Assembly: GCF_900101175.1 (NCBI RefSeq)
Contig: NZ_FNFQ01000004.1
Coordinates: 186,001 to 250,000, forward strand
Reading direction: 5' to 3'
DNA from: Stenotrophomonas pavanii
GTDB taxonomy: Bacteria > Pseudomonadota > Gammaproteobacteria > Xanthomonadales > Xanthomonadaceae
DNA length: 64,000 bases
Position 1 is the stretch's first letter, and each line of letters starts with the position of its first letter. A model generated the notes under the pieces. The model saw nothing but the letters and a program-made list of their open reading frames with translations. It was not told the origin of the DNA and did not search any database. A program made the translations under genes and the position numbers. Positions 56,400 to 64,000 of the stretch are shown here, in pieces.

Positions 56400-58802
56400 G
56401 TGAATCGTTCGAAGCTTTCGCGTTCCATCCTCCTTGCCCTTTCCATGGCCAGCGCAGGAGGCGCGATCGCAGCGGAGGCCGATGCGGTCGATGCCGCCGG
56501 CGGCAGCCGCGCCGCGCCCACCCAGCTCGACGCGATGCTGGTCACCGGTACGCGCGCGTCCAACCGCACCCAGTTCGAAACGCTGGCGCCGGTGGATGTG
56601 TTCAGCAAGGAAGACATCAGGTCCGTTGAATCCACCGACCTGAAGGACGTGCTGGCGCAGCTGGTGCCATCGTTCGTGGTGCAGCGCCTGCCGATGGCGG
56701 ACGGCCAGGTGTTCGTGCGCCCGGCGACGCTGCGTGGCCTGTCGCCGGACCAGACCCTGGTGCTGGTCAACGGTCGCCGCTTCCATCGCAGTGCGCTGCT
56801 CGGCAACCGTGGCGCGCAGGCCGCCGACCTGGCACAGATTCCGACCAGTGCGATCAAGCGCATCGAAGTGCTGCGCGATGGTGCGTCGGCGCAGTACGGC
56901 TCGGACGCCATCGCCGGCGTCATCAACATCATCCTTGAGGATGGTCCGGGCACCGAGATCACCGCCGGTTATTCTCAGTACGCGCAGGGTGACGGTGCGT
57001 CGCGCGACTTCAGTGCGCGCACCGGCTGGTCGCTGGGCGACTACGGCAGCCTGGTGTTGTTCGCCGAATCGTCCAACTCCGATGCCACCTCGCGCACCCG
57101 CCAGCGCCCGGACGCGATCGCCTTCCAGGCTGCGCATCCCGAGCTGGACGTGCCCAACCCGGTGCAGCGCTGGGGCCAGCCGGAACTGGAAAGCCGCCGC
57201 GTCGGCTTCAACGTCAAGGCCAACGCCAGCGAGACGCTGGAGCTGTATGCGTTCGGCCTGTACAGCCACAGCGATGGCGTCAGCGATTTCAACTGGCGCA
57301 ACCCGGACACCACCACCGGTGCCTACCGCACCACCGCCATTTTCCCAGGCTGGAACCTGCGTTCGCTGTATCCGGTGGGCTTCAGCCCGCAGTACGGCAA
57401 CGTCCAGAACGATCTGCAGCTGGTCGGCGGCCTGCGTGGCGAGATCACGCCCAAGCTGCGCTGGGATGCCAGCGCGTCGTATGGCCGCAATGCCATCGAC
57501 TACCGCCTGAAGAACTCGATCAATGCCTCGCTGGGTCCGGCCAGCCCGACCGCATTCGACCTCGGCCGCCTGACCCAGACCGAGAAGAACGCCAACGCCG
57601 ACTTCAACTACGAATGGGACGTGGCTGCGCTGTCCAAGCCGATCAACGTCGCCTTCGGTGGCGAGTTCCGCCAGGAGACCTACCAGGTGCGCGCCGGTGA
57701 CCCGGCGTCGTACGCGGTGGGTCCGGGCGCGGCTGCAGGCCTGGAGGCCAATTCCAACGGTGCGCCCGGTTTCTCGGCCAGCCAGGCCGGGCAGTGGAGC
57801 CAGCGCAGCAAGGCCGCCTACGTGGACATGGAAGTGCCGCTGGGCGAGCGTTGGAGCATCGGTGCGGCCAGCCGCTACGAGGACTTCTCCAGCTTCGGCA
57901 GCACGCTGGACGGCAAGCTCTCGGCGCGCTTTGCGATCACGCCGGACCTGGCCCTGCGCGGCACCGTGTCCAGCGGCTTCCGCGCGCCGACGCCGGCGCA
58001 GCTCAACACCACCAGCACCACCCAGGGATTGGATACGCGCACGCTGCAGATCTTCACCAGCGGTCGCCTGTCACCGAACGATCCGCTGGCGCAGCTGCTC
58101 GGCGCCAGGCCGCTGAAGCCGGAAGAATCGCGTACTGCGTCGCTGGGCCTGACCTGGCGCACCGATCAGGGCCTGTCCGGCTCGGTGGATGTCTACCAGA
58201 TCAAGCTCACCGACCGCTTCAGCCAGTCGGCCAGTTTCGCCATTCCGGCCGGTACGCCCAATCCACTGGGCTACACCTCGGTGAACTACTTCACCAACGA
58301 CTTCGACACCACCACCACCGGCGTGGACGTGGTCGGCAACTACCTGCGCGACCTCGGCGCCGGCCGCATGACGCTGACCCTGGCCTACAACTACAACCGC
58401 ACCCGCGTGGACAACGGCAGCACCTCGGTGGCCACCAATGAGACCCAGCGCGTGCTGTTCGAAGACCGCCTGCCCGAGCACAAGGGCAGCTTCACCGGCA
58501 ACTGGGACGTGGGCGCATGGTCGCTGATGGCGCGCGTGCGCTACTACGGCGCCTGGACCGATTCCAGCGGCAATGCGGTGGGCGACATCTACCAGCGCTT
58601 CGGCGCGATGAGCTTCCTCGACCTGGCCGTCGGCTATCGCATCAACGAACATCACAGCCTGCGCGTAGGTGCCGACAATGTGCTGGACAGGTATCCGGAC
58701 GAGGCGACTTTCCAGGCCAGCCGCGGCCTGGTCTACTCGCGCAACGCGCCCTATGACACCGACGGTGCCAATCTGTACGCGCAGTATCGGCTGAGCTTCT
58801 GA
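56400..58802 (+). CDS. TonB-dependent receptor
   Basis: The 800-residue protein has a signal peptide ending AIAAEAD, a plug (LDAMLVTGTRASNRTQFETLAPVDVFS; DLKDVLAQLVPSFVVQ; LRGLSPDQTLVLVNGRRFHRS; IEVLRDGASAQYGSDAIAGVINII) and a beta barrel ending NLYAQYRLSF. It imports an unknown large substrate. It starts at GTG 56400 after CGGAG. The stop overlaps the start of the class V aminotransferase gene by 1 bp, so the two form a coupled pair, which suggests that a nitrogen-containing compound is imported and processed in the periplasm. Confidence 0.85.
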   Translation: MNRSKLSRSILLALSMASAGGAIAAEADAVDAAGGSRAAPTQLDAMLVTGTRASNRTQFETLAPVDVFSKEDIRSVESTDLKDVLAQLVPSFVVQRLPMADGQVFVRPATLRGLSPDQTLVLVNGRRFHRSALLGNRGAQAADLAQIPTSAIKRIEVLRDGASAQYGSDAIAGVINIILEDGPGTEITAGYSQYAQGDGASRDFSARTGWSLGDYGSLVLFAESSNSDATSRTRQRPDAIAFQAAHPELDVPNPVQRWGQPELESRRVGFNVKANASETLELYAFGLYSHSDGVSDFNWRNPDTTTGAYRTTAIFPGWNLRSLYPVGFSPQYGNVQNDLQLVGGLRGEITPKLRWDASASYGRNAIDYRLKNSINASLGPASPTAFDLGRLTQTEKNANADFNYEWDVAALSKPINVAFGGEFRQETYQVRAGDPASYAVGPGAAAGLEANSNGAPGFSASQAGQWSQRSKAAYVDMEVPLGERWSIGAASRYEDFSSFGSTLDGKLSARFAITPDLALRGTVSSGFRAPTPAQLNTTSTTQGLDTRTLQIFTSGRLSPNDPLAQLLGARPLKPEESRTASLGLTWRTDQGLSGSVDVYQIKLTDRFSQSASFAIPAGTPNPLGYTSVNYFTNDFDTTTTGVDVVGNYLRDLGAGRMTLTLAYNYNRTRVDNGSTSVATNETQRVLFEDRLPEHKGSFTGNWDVGAWSLMARVRYYGAWTDSSGNAVGDIYQRFGAMSFLDLAVGYRINEHHSLRVGADNVLDRYPDEATFQASRGLVYSRNAPYDTDGANLYAQYRLSF

Positions 58803-60100
58803 TGGACCGCACGCGCCGCTCCCTGCTGCGTGCTGGCACCCTGCTGCCGGCCGCCGCCCTGTCTTCACTGCCCGCCACCGCCGCCGCGCGCTACGCTGCG
58901 TCCATGCAGATCCCCATTTCTTCGGCCGCACCGGATGTGCTGGCCCGCGATGAGAGCTACTGGGCCGCCGTGGCCAGCCACTTCGACATCACCGACGAAG
59001 TGAACCACCTGGAGAATGGCTACTGGGGCGCGATGGGCCGCGAAACGCTGGCCAGTTACCAGCGTCATACCGCTGAAGTGAACCGTGGCAATGCCTGGTA
59101 CGGCCGTCATGCGTTCCCGGCGCAGTACATGGCGGTGCAGCGGCAGGTGGCCGAACTGCTGGGCGTGGGCGCCGACGAGATCGCACTGACCCGAGGCGCC
59201 ACCGAGGCGATGCTTGCGCTGATCGGTGGCTACAACCGCCTGCGGCCTGGCGACCAGGTGCTGTACGCCGACATCGACTACGACAGCATGATCGGCGCGA
59301 TGCGTTGGCTGCAGCAGCGCCGTGGCGTGCAGGTCGAGCGCATTGCGCTGCCGGTGGTCCCCGACCATGCGCAGATCCTGCAGGCCTACGAGGCCGCGTT
59401 CGCGCGGCTGCCACGCCTGAAGCTGGTGCTGCTGACCCAGGTCAGCCATCGCCATGGGCTGGTGCTGCCGGTGGCGGAGATCGCCGAGCGTGCACGCGCA
59501 CGCGGTATCGACGTGATCGTCGATGCGGCGCACGGGTTCGGCCAGATCGACTACGCGGTGCCGCAGCTCAAGGCCGACTTCGTCGGCATCAACCTGCACA
59601 AGTGGATCGGTGCGCCGGTCGGCGTCGGCGCGATGTATGTGCGCAAGGGCCGCGTTGCGGACCTCGACCCGTACATGGGCGAGACCGACGATGGCCGCGT
59701 GGGCAGCCGTGTGCACACCGGTACGGTCAACTTCGCCGCTTACCTGGCGCTGCCGGAGGCGATCGCGCTGCACCAGCGCATCGGCGCGGCCAACAAGCAG
59801 GCGCGCCTGCGCTACCTGCGCGAGCGCTGGACGGTGCCCGCGCGGCAGATGGCGCACATCGAAGTGCTGTCTTCACCGGACCCGGCGCTGGCGAGTGCAT
59901 TGGCCAGCTTCCGCCTGCGCGGGCGCACCAGCGTGGCTGACAACATCGCGCTGCAGAAGCGCCTGCTGGACGAGCATCGTGTGTTCACCACCCATCGCGA
60001 CGGGTTGGACTCCGGCGCCTGCGTGCGGGTGACACCGTCGGTGTTCACCCGGCCCGAGCAGATGGATGCGTTGGTGACGGCACTCTCCGTCCTGGCCTGA
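58802..60100 (+). CDS. Tat-exported class V aminotransferase (isopenicillin-N-epimerase-like)
   Basis: The 432-residue PLP enzyme begins with a twin-arginine signal (RTRRSLLRAGTLLPAAALSSL) and continues with HLENGYWG (about 68-75), TRGATEAMLALIGGYN (about 129-144), VIVDAAHGFGQID (about 237-249; PLP-binding Asp) and INLHKWIGAPVGVG (about 261-274; Schiff-base Lys). The group includes cysteine desulfurases and isopenicillin N epimerases. A Tat signal on a PLP enzyme is unusual but known in this subgroup. Translational coupling to the TonB receptor gene suggests a shared pathway. Confidence 0.85.
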   Translation: MDRTRRSLLRAGTLLPAAALSSLPATAAARYAASMQIPISSAAPDVLARDESYWAAVASHFDITDEVNHLENGYWGAMGRETLASYQRHTAEVNRGNAWYGRHAFPAQYMAVQRQVAELLGVGADEIALTRGATEAMLALIGGYNRLRPGDQVLYADIDYDSMIGAMRWLQQRRGVQVERIALPVVPDHAQILQAYEAAFARLPRLKLVLLTQVSHRHGLVLPVAEIAERARARGIDVIVDAAHGFGQIDYAVPQLKADFVGINLHKWIGAPVGVGAMYVRKGRVADLDPYMGETDDGRVGSRVHTGTVNFAAYLALPEAIALHQRIGAANKQARLRYLRERWTVPARQMAHIEVLSSPDPALASALASFRLRGRTSVADNIALQKRLLDEHRVFTTHRDGLDSGACVRVTPSVFTRPEQMDALVTALSVLA

Positions 60101-60107
60101 CCATAAA

Positions 60108-60345
60108 CGGTAGTGCCGGCCGCTGGCCGGCAACCTCATGATCGTCGCCCACGAGCAGCTGCCGGCCAGCGGCCGGCACTACCGATCGGGTGGGTGCCGA
60201 CCGTGGGTCGCCACATCCCATCCACGCATGGCGTGGATCTACCGGGCGCGTTCTGGCAATGGCCACCCAAACCGTGCCCGGACGCATCCCAATCGTTGCC
60301 GCCCGACTGCAGTAGATCCACGCCCTGCGTGGATGCTCTTCACCT
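60108..60345. repeat. GTAG hairpin repeats between convergent genes
   Basis: Two inverted GTAG pairs: GTAGTGCCGGCCGCTGGCCGGC with GCCGGCCAGCGGCCGGCACTAC (60112-60184), and ATCCACGCATGGCGTGGATCTACC with GTAGATCCACGCCCTGCGTGGAT (60219-60334). They lie between the aminotransferase and MocR genes and overlap or abut the end of the latter. Confidence 0.8.
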
Positions 60346-61858
60346 ACCGCTCGATCGCCGGCAACGCGTCCGACAACAACAACCGGTCAATCCGCCGCAA
60401 CGCACTTTCCAGCTGCCGGCGATCCGCGGCCAGCCCCAGCGACAACCGCACGCCGTTCTGATGCTGCACACCGGGCGGGCAGAACGCCGATGACGGTGCG
60501 ATGGCCAGCCCCTGCAGTTGCGCGGTTCGCACCAGCGTGGCGTCGGTCCACGGCGCCGGCACCCGGCACCAGGCATGCAGGCCTTCGGCGCGCAGCAGCA
60601 GCGACGGCGCCAGCAGGTAGCGCGCCATGCGCATGCGCTCGCGCGCTTCGGTACGCACCTGTGCCAGCAGCGATTGCGCCGAACCGTCCAGCAGCAGCTG
60701 GCTGGCCAGCGCCGACACCAGCGGATGCCCCATCAACCGGGTGGCGCGCAGGGCCGATGCCATTGCCTCGGCGTGCGCGGCGCTCGGGCAGCGCACGAAG
60801 GCGGTGCGCAGGCCCGGGCTGATCACCTTCGACAGCGTCGCCACATGGAACACATGGCGCGGTGCCAGGGTTGCCAACGGTATCGGCGCCTCTTCGGAAA
60901 GGTGCCAGTAAGGATCATCCTCGACCGCCAACAGGCCCTCGCTTTCCAGTACGCGTGCCAACGCTTCGCGCCGCTGCAACGACAACGTCAGCGCGGTCGG
61001 GTTCTGGCAGGTGGGGTTGAGATAGACCAGCCGCGCACCACTCCCGCGTGCCTGCCGCACCAGTGCCTCGGGGCACATGCCGTGTTCATCGCCGTCCACC
61101 GGTACCAGCCGCCGGCCCAGCGCCCCCGCGGCCTGCAGCAGGCCCGGGTAGACCAGCGTGTCGCACAGGATCGCGTCGCCATCGCGGCCCTGGCTGAGCA
61201 GGATCGCGGCCAACGCCACCTGGGCACCTTCGGTCAGCAGCAGGCAGGCATCGTCCACCGCGCCCAGCATCGGTTGCAGCCAGCGCGCTGCCGCATGGCG
61301 GTCGGTCGGGTTGCCGCCGCCCAGGTGGTAGGTCATCAGATTCGGTGCATTGCTGCGCGCAAGCACGGCGGCGGCACCGCGGCGCAGCGTCTCGGCCAAT
61401 GCATCTGCATCGGGCACCGGCGGCACGTTCATGCTCAGGTCTACCACCTGGTCGAAGCCGGCCTTGGGCGGTGCGATGAAACTGCCTTGTGGCCCGCGCG
61501 CTTCGATCAGGCCGCGTTTGCGTGCTTCATCGAAAGCCCGCGTTACCGTGGTCAGGTCGACGCCCAGCTGCTGCGCCAACGCGCGCTGCGAGGGCAGGCG
61601 TTGCCCCGGTGCAAGACCGCCGCGGCGCACCGTGCGCTCCAGCGAATTGACGATGCGCAGGTAGATCGGCCCGTTGTGCGCGAGCACGTCCTGCACCCAT
61701 TCGCGGGCTGCGACATCCGGTCGCGGGATGTACGGAGCATGTCGGGGCGTATCGTTGCTTCCGACGGCGGGAGCCTGTCCATAACCATCGGTCGGTTCGG
61801 ACAGGTGACCGCCGTTGTTGTTTGCGGCGGCCGCACCGGCCAGCGTCAGTGATGTCAT
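60344..61858 (-). CDS. MocR-type regulator (GntR helix-turn-helix + class I aminotransferase)
   Basis: The 504-residue protein has a GntR winged helix (about 55-125: RRGGLAPGQRLPSQRALAQQL; VTRAFDEARKRGLIEARGPQGS) and a full aminotransferase-like domain with YLNPTCQNPTALTL (about 274-287), VEDDPYWH (about 319-326) and the PLP-binding ATLSKVISPGLRTAF (about 344-358). MocR proteins use PLP as a ligand and often control vitamin B6 or amino-acid genes. It is one of two MocR genes in the window; the region between holds a thioredoxin-like gene pair. Confidence 0.9.
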   Translation of the reverse strand: MTSLTLAGAAAANNNGGHLSEPTDGYGQAPAVGSNDTPRHAPYIPRPDVAAREWVQDVLAHNGPIYLRIVNSLERTVRRGGLAPGQRLPSQRALAQQLGVDLTTVTRAFDEARKRGLIEARGPQGSFIAPPKAGFDQVVDLSMNVPPVPDADALAETLRRGAAAVLARSNAPNLMTYHLGGGNPTDRHAAARWLQPMLGAVDDACLLLTEGAQVALAAILLSQGRDGDAILCDTLVYPGLLQAAGALGRRLVPVDGDEHGMCPEALVRQARGSGARLVYLNPTCQNPTALTLSLQRREALARVLESEGLLAVEDDPYWHLSEEAPIPLATLAPRHVFHVATLSKVISPGLRTAFVRCPSAAHAEAMASALRATRLMGHPLVSALASQLLLDGSAQSLLAQVRTEARERMRMARYLLAPSLLLRAEGLHAWCRVPAPWTDATLVRTAQLQGLAIAPSSAFCPPGVQHQNGVRLSLGLAADRRQLESALRRIDRLLLSDALPAIER

Positions 61859-61867
61859 TGCGCGTCC

Positions 61868-62467
61868 TCAGCGCTTGGCCTGCCAGGGGCAGTAACAGCC
61901 CACGGCAAGCAGTCCCTTCGGGCGCACGGTTTCGCCGCGCACCAGTTTGTCCAGCAGTGGTTCGACGAAGCTGTTGGCCGAGTTGCAGACCATGCCGATG
62001 CTGTAGGGGCCGGCATAGGCCAGGTGGCCCTGCCGGTCCCAGATCGCTACGGCAGGGCTGGCCGGAATGTGCTCGATGCCGTCGATGGTCGGCAGGTTGA
62101 TCACTTTGTTGCGCAGCGGCTCGGGCAGTTCGCCCTGGGTACCGGGGCGGCGGATCGCGTAGAAGTCGATGCCGGCGCGGCGGTACATGCTGATCAGGTA
62201 GCTCAGGTGCGCGCCGGTCTCGCGGTTGCAGACCGCACAGGCCGGGTCCCAGAAGTGCACCACGCGGATGCGGCCAGTGTCACCTGCCAGATTGGCCGGC
62301 AAGCGCAGTTGCGAGTCGTCGAAGACGATGGCCTGTTCGGTGAATGTGGACTGCGCGCTGTAGCCGAAGTACTGCCACAGCGCAGCGGCGACGCCGGCCA
62401 TGAACAGGCAGGCGAGGGCGATCATCGTCGGCAGCAGCCAGCGGCGACGCGGCGCGGTTGCGCCCAT
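61868..62467 (-). CDS. Membrane-anchored thioredoxin-like protein
   Basis: The 199-residue protein has one N-terminal membrane anchor (LLPTMIALACLFMAGVAAALW, about 11-31) and a periplasmic thioredoxin-like domain with HFWDPACAVCNRETG (about 71-85) bearing a C-x-x-C redox pair, and a late cis-Pro-like TIDGIEHIPASPAVAIWD. Cys160, Cys191 and Cys193 may also take part. It is probably a disulfide reductase or electron carrier. It overlaps by one base with the following small gene's stop, indicating coupling. Confidence 0.78.
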   Translation of the reverse strand: MGATAPRRRWLLPTMIALACLFMAGVAAALWQYFGYSAQSTFTEQAIVFDDSQLRLPANLAGDTGRIRVVHFWDPACAVCNRETGAHLSYLISMYRRAGIDFYAIRRPGTQGELPEPLRNKVINLPTIDGIEHIPASPAVAIWDRQGHLAYAGPYSIGMVCNSANSFVEPLLDKLVRGETVRPKGLLAVGCYCPWQAKR

Positions 62468-62745
62468 CAGGACGCGTCCCCGCCGAACTTGTGCACGTAC
62501 TGCTTGCGCATCTCGCGGCAGGAATCAGCCTGCGCGCGGCGCTGGATCTCGCTACGCGACGGATCCTCGCTGCGCTGCATGCATTGCTCGATGGCGTGGC
62601 GTTCGGCGGCCTGCACATCCACGGTCTGCGGCTGCAGGCAGACCCAGGCCAGCGCGGCCAGCATCAGCACCACAAAGCCACCACAGCCGGCCATTACCAG
62701 GTGGAACTTCAGTTTCTCGGTGCGCATCGACGCACGTCCCCTCAT
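62467..62745 (-). CDS. Small single-pass membrane protein
   Basis: The 92-residue protein has one membrane segment (LVMAGCGGFVVLMLAALAWVCL, about 16-37) followed by a Cys-containing, charged periplasmic tail (ERHAIEQCMQRSEDPSRSE; ADSCREMRKQY). ATG 62727 (MRTEKLKF) is an equally plausible start giving 86 residues. The two Cys of the tail suggest disulfide redox, matching the thioredoxin-like partner encoded right after it. I do not recognise a named family. Confidence 0.68.
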   Translation of the reverse strand: MRGRASMRTEKLKFHLVMAGCGGFVVLMLAALAWVCLQPQTVDVQAAERHAIEQCMQRSEDPSRSEIQRRAQADSCREMRKQYVHKFGGDAS

Positions 62746-62801
62746 CCATACATTGCATACAAAATATCATTTTGTATGGATTCGGCGCCATGCGCCCCGG
62801 T

Positions 62802-64000
62802 TCAGACGATGGCGTTGTGCCGGGCCTCGGGGGCTTCGGACAGGATCTCGTTCAGCTTGGCCAGCGCCCCGGCCAGCGCGCCCTGGTCGACCGCGCCGCC
62901 CAGCGACAGGCGGATGGCGTTGCCCGGCGGCGGCTCTTCCACGCTGAAGGCGTCCGAGCTGGCGATGCCCAGCCCCTGTTCCTGCGCGGCCTGGATCAGC
63001 CGGTACTGGTCCAGCCGTGGCGGCAGCGGCAGCCATACGTGCAGGCCGGCCGGGTGCGCCCGCGCGCGGGACGGCAGGTACTGCGCGGCAATCGCCTGGC
63101 GCTCGCGCAGCTCCTGCTGGAAGCGCCGCACCATGTCCTCGGCCTGGCCGCTGCGGATCCACTGCGAGGCCACCGCCACCATCGACTGCGTCGGCATCAG
63201 TGCGATCGCACGCAGGGCGTCCAGCACCGGTTCCATCGGTTCGCCGGCCGGCACCACCAGGTAGGCGGTGCGCAGGCCCGGTGCCAGGCACTTGGACAGG
63301 GTGGAGATGTAATAGACCGGGCAGCCGGCACCGCGATGGGCGGCCAGCGGCGGTGCGGCGTCTCCGGCCAGCAACCAGTAGGGATCGTCTTCGATCACGG
63401 TCAGATCGTGGCGCTTCGCGACCGCCAGCAGGGCCTGCCGCCGTTGTGCCGACATCGTCGCCGTGGTCGGGTTCTGGATGGTCGGCACCAGGTACAGCAG
63501 GCGCGGGCGGCGTAGCTGGCAGGCCTCCTCCAGTGCGTCGGGGAGCATGCCTTCGGCGTCCATCGCCACTGGCACCACGCCCCGCTGCAGCACGCGCGCG
63601 GCGGCCAGCAGGCCGGGGTAGGTCAGCTGCTCGGCGGCAATCAGCTCGCCCGGCTGGGTGCGGACCAGGATCAGCGCGCACAGTGCGGTCTGCGCACCGG
63701 GGCAGATCACCACCTGGTCGGCACCGACCGTCCCCAGCATCGGTGACAGCCACTGCACCGCGGCGGCGCGGTCCTCGCGGGTGCCGGCGCCGACGTGGTA
63801 GCTCATCAGTTCGCCCTGGCCCAGCTGCTGGCCCACGTGCTGGAAGCCGGCCTCCATGCCCTGTGCGAACGGCGCGCTGCCCAGCAGCGGCGGGATGTTC
63901 ATGCTCAGGTCCACCGAGGTGCTGCGGTTGCCGGCCGACAGTGCGATGAAGGTGCCGCCAGCGCCCTGCGCATCCAGCAGGCCGGCCTGGCGCAGCTCGG
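62802..64000 (-). CDS. Second MocR-type regulator, truncated by the window edge
   Basis: The visible part encodes the aminotransferase-like half of a MocR protein, entering from the right edge: DLSMNIPPLLG, YLVPTIQNPTTATM, VIEDDPYWLL and the PLP-binding STLSKCLAPGLRTAY. The frame stays open to 64000 on the minus strand, so the N-terminal GntR domain lies outside the window; internal ATG codons are not starts. It resembles the MocR at 60344 in layout but differs clearly in sequence. Confidence 0.9.
   Translation of the reverse strand, partial: ELRQAGLLDAQGAGGTFIALSAGNRSTSVDLSMNIPPLLGSAPFAQGMEAGFQHVGQQLGQGELMSYHVGAGTREDRAAAVQWLSPMLGTVGADQVVICPGAQTALCALILVRTQPGELIAAEQLTYPGLLAAARVLQRGVVPVAMDAEGMLPDALEEACQLRRPRLLYLVPTIQNPTTATMSAQRRQALLAVAKRHDLTVIEDDPYWLLAGDAAPPLAAHRGAGCPVYYISTLSKCLAPGLRTAYLVVPAGEPMEPVLDALRAIALMPTQSMVAVASQWIRSGQAEDMVRRFQQELRERQAIAAQYLPSRARAHPAGLHVWLPLPPRLDQYRLIQAAQEQGLGIASSDAFSVEEPPPGNAIRLSLGGAVDQGALAGALAKLNEILSEAPEARHNAIV

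Overview
The window is a high-GC gammaproteobacterial chromosome segment that fits Stenotrophomonas (S. maltophilia complex). The reasons are SMAG-type GTAG hairpin repeats (30.3, 47.0-47.3, 54.2 and 60.1-60.3 kb), a Xanthomonadaceae type IV secretion effector with a C-terminal XVIPCD-like domain, TonB-dependent receptor/sugar loci, and the protein sequences themselves. No taxon was verified by a search.

The main feature is a 25,038-bp Tn7-like transposon (1882-26919) inserted into comF. The 5' half of comF ends at 1881 and the 3' half resumes after 26924. The junctions share a 5-bp duplication, CTGCC (1877-1881 and 26920-26924). Removing the element and one CTGCC restores an in-frame 231-codon ComF. 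The ends are imperfect inverted repeats starting TA(C/T)GCACGT, followed by about 21-bp subterminal repeats that look like transposase-binding sites. A leftward operon encodes a TnsA-TnsB fusion (873 aa), a TnsC/TniB ATPase, a TniQ protein and a fourth protein of unknown function. A PrtN-like regulator gene, a three-hairpin leader and a pair of matching palindromic operators lie upstream of it.

Transposon cargo, left to right: a CDKN3-like tyrosine phosphatase and a HAD/NIF-like phosphatase; an orphan DUF2384 (Xre/MbcA/ParS) antitoxin; the tns operon; a DUF3800-like protein; an IS3 relic; a HEPN/RES-domain protein; a run of integron gene cassettes with five attC sites but no integrase (a CALIN), including a DUF4062 protein, a GNAT acetyltransferase and two unknown proteins, interspersed with hairpin repeats and two about 145-nt structured-RNA candidates; an acuI/acuR pair with an HxlR regulator and NmrA-like reductase; a PD-(D/E)XK-like protein, YjzC-like peptide and XRE/ImmA pair around a palindromic operator; and decayed sequence with a LysR relic near the right end.

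Host backbone to the left: a ClC chloride channel next to comF. To the right: an HdeD-like membrane protein and a lipoprotein; a GalNAc utilisation locus (agaS-agaK-agaZ-agaR-agaA-agaP leftward; a GH31 alpha-N-acetylgalactosaminidase candidate, TonB receptor and GH109 enzyme rightward), whose divergent promoter region holds repeated CTTTCGAA boxes. This locus would release GalNAc outside or in the periplasm, import it, phosphorylate it, deacetylate it and isomerise/deaminate it towards tagatose-6-phosphate. Next come a VapC45/DUF433-like toxin-antitoxin pair, tRNA-Arg(CCG), ubiA, an AtoE-type transporter, a Gln-rich micro-protein, a NlpC/P60-like hydrolase, two lipoproteins (likely immunity proteins) with a peptidoglycan-degrading T4SS effector, VOC, alpha/beta-hydrolase and AraC genes, a TonB receptor overlapping a Tat-exported class V aminotransferase, and two MocR-type regulators around a thioredoxin-like gene pair. 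The last MocR gene runs off the right edge.
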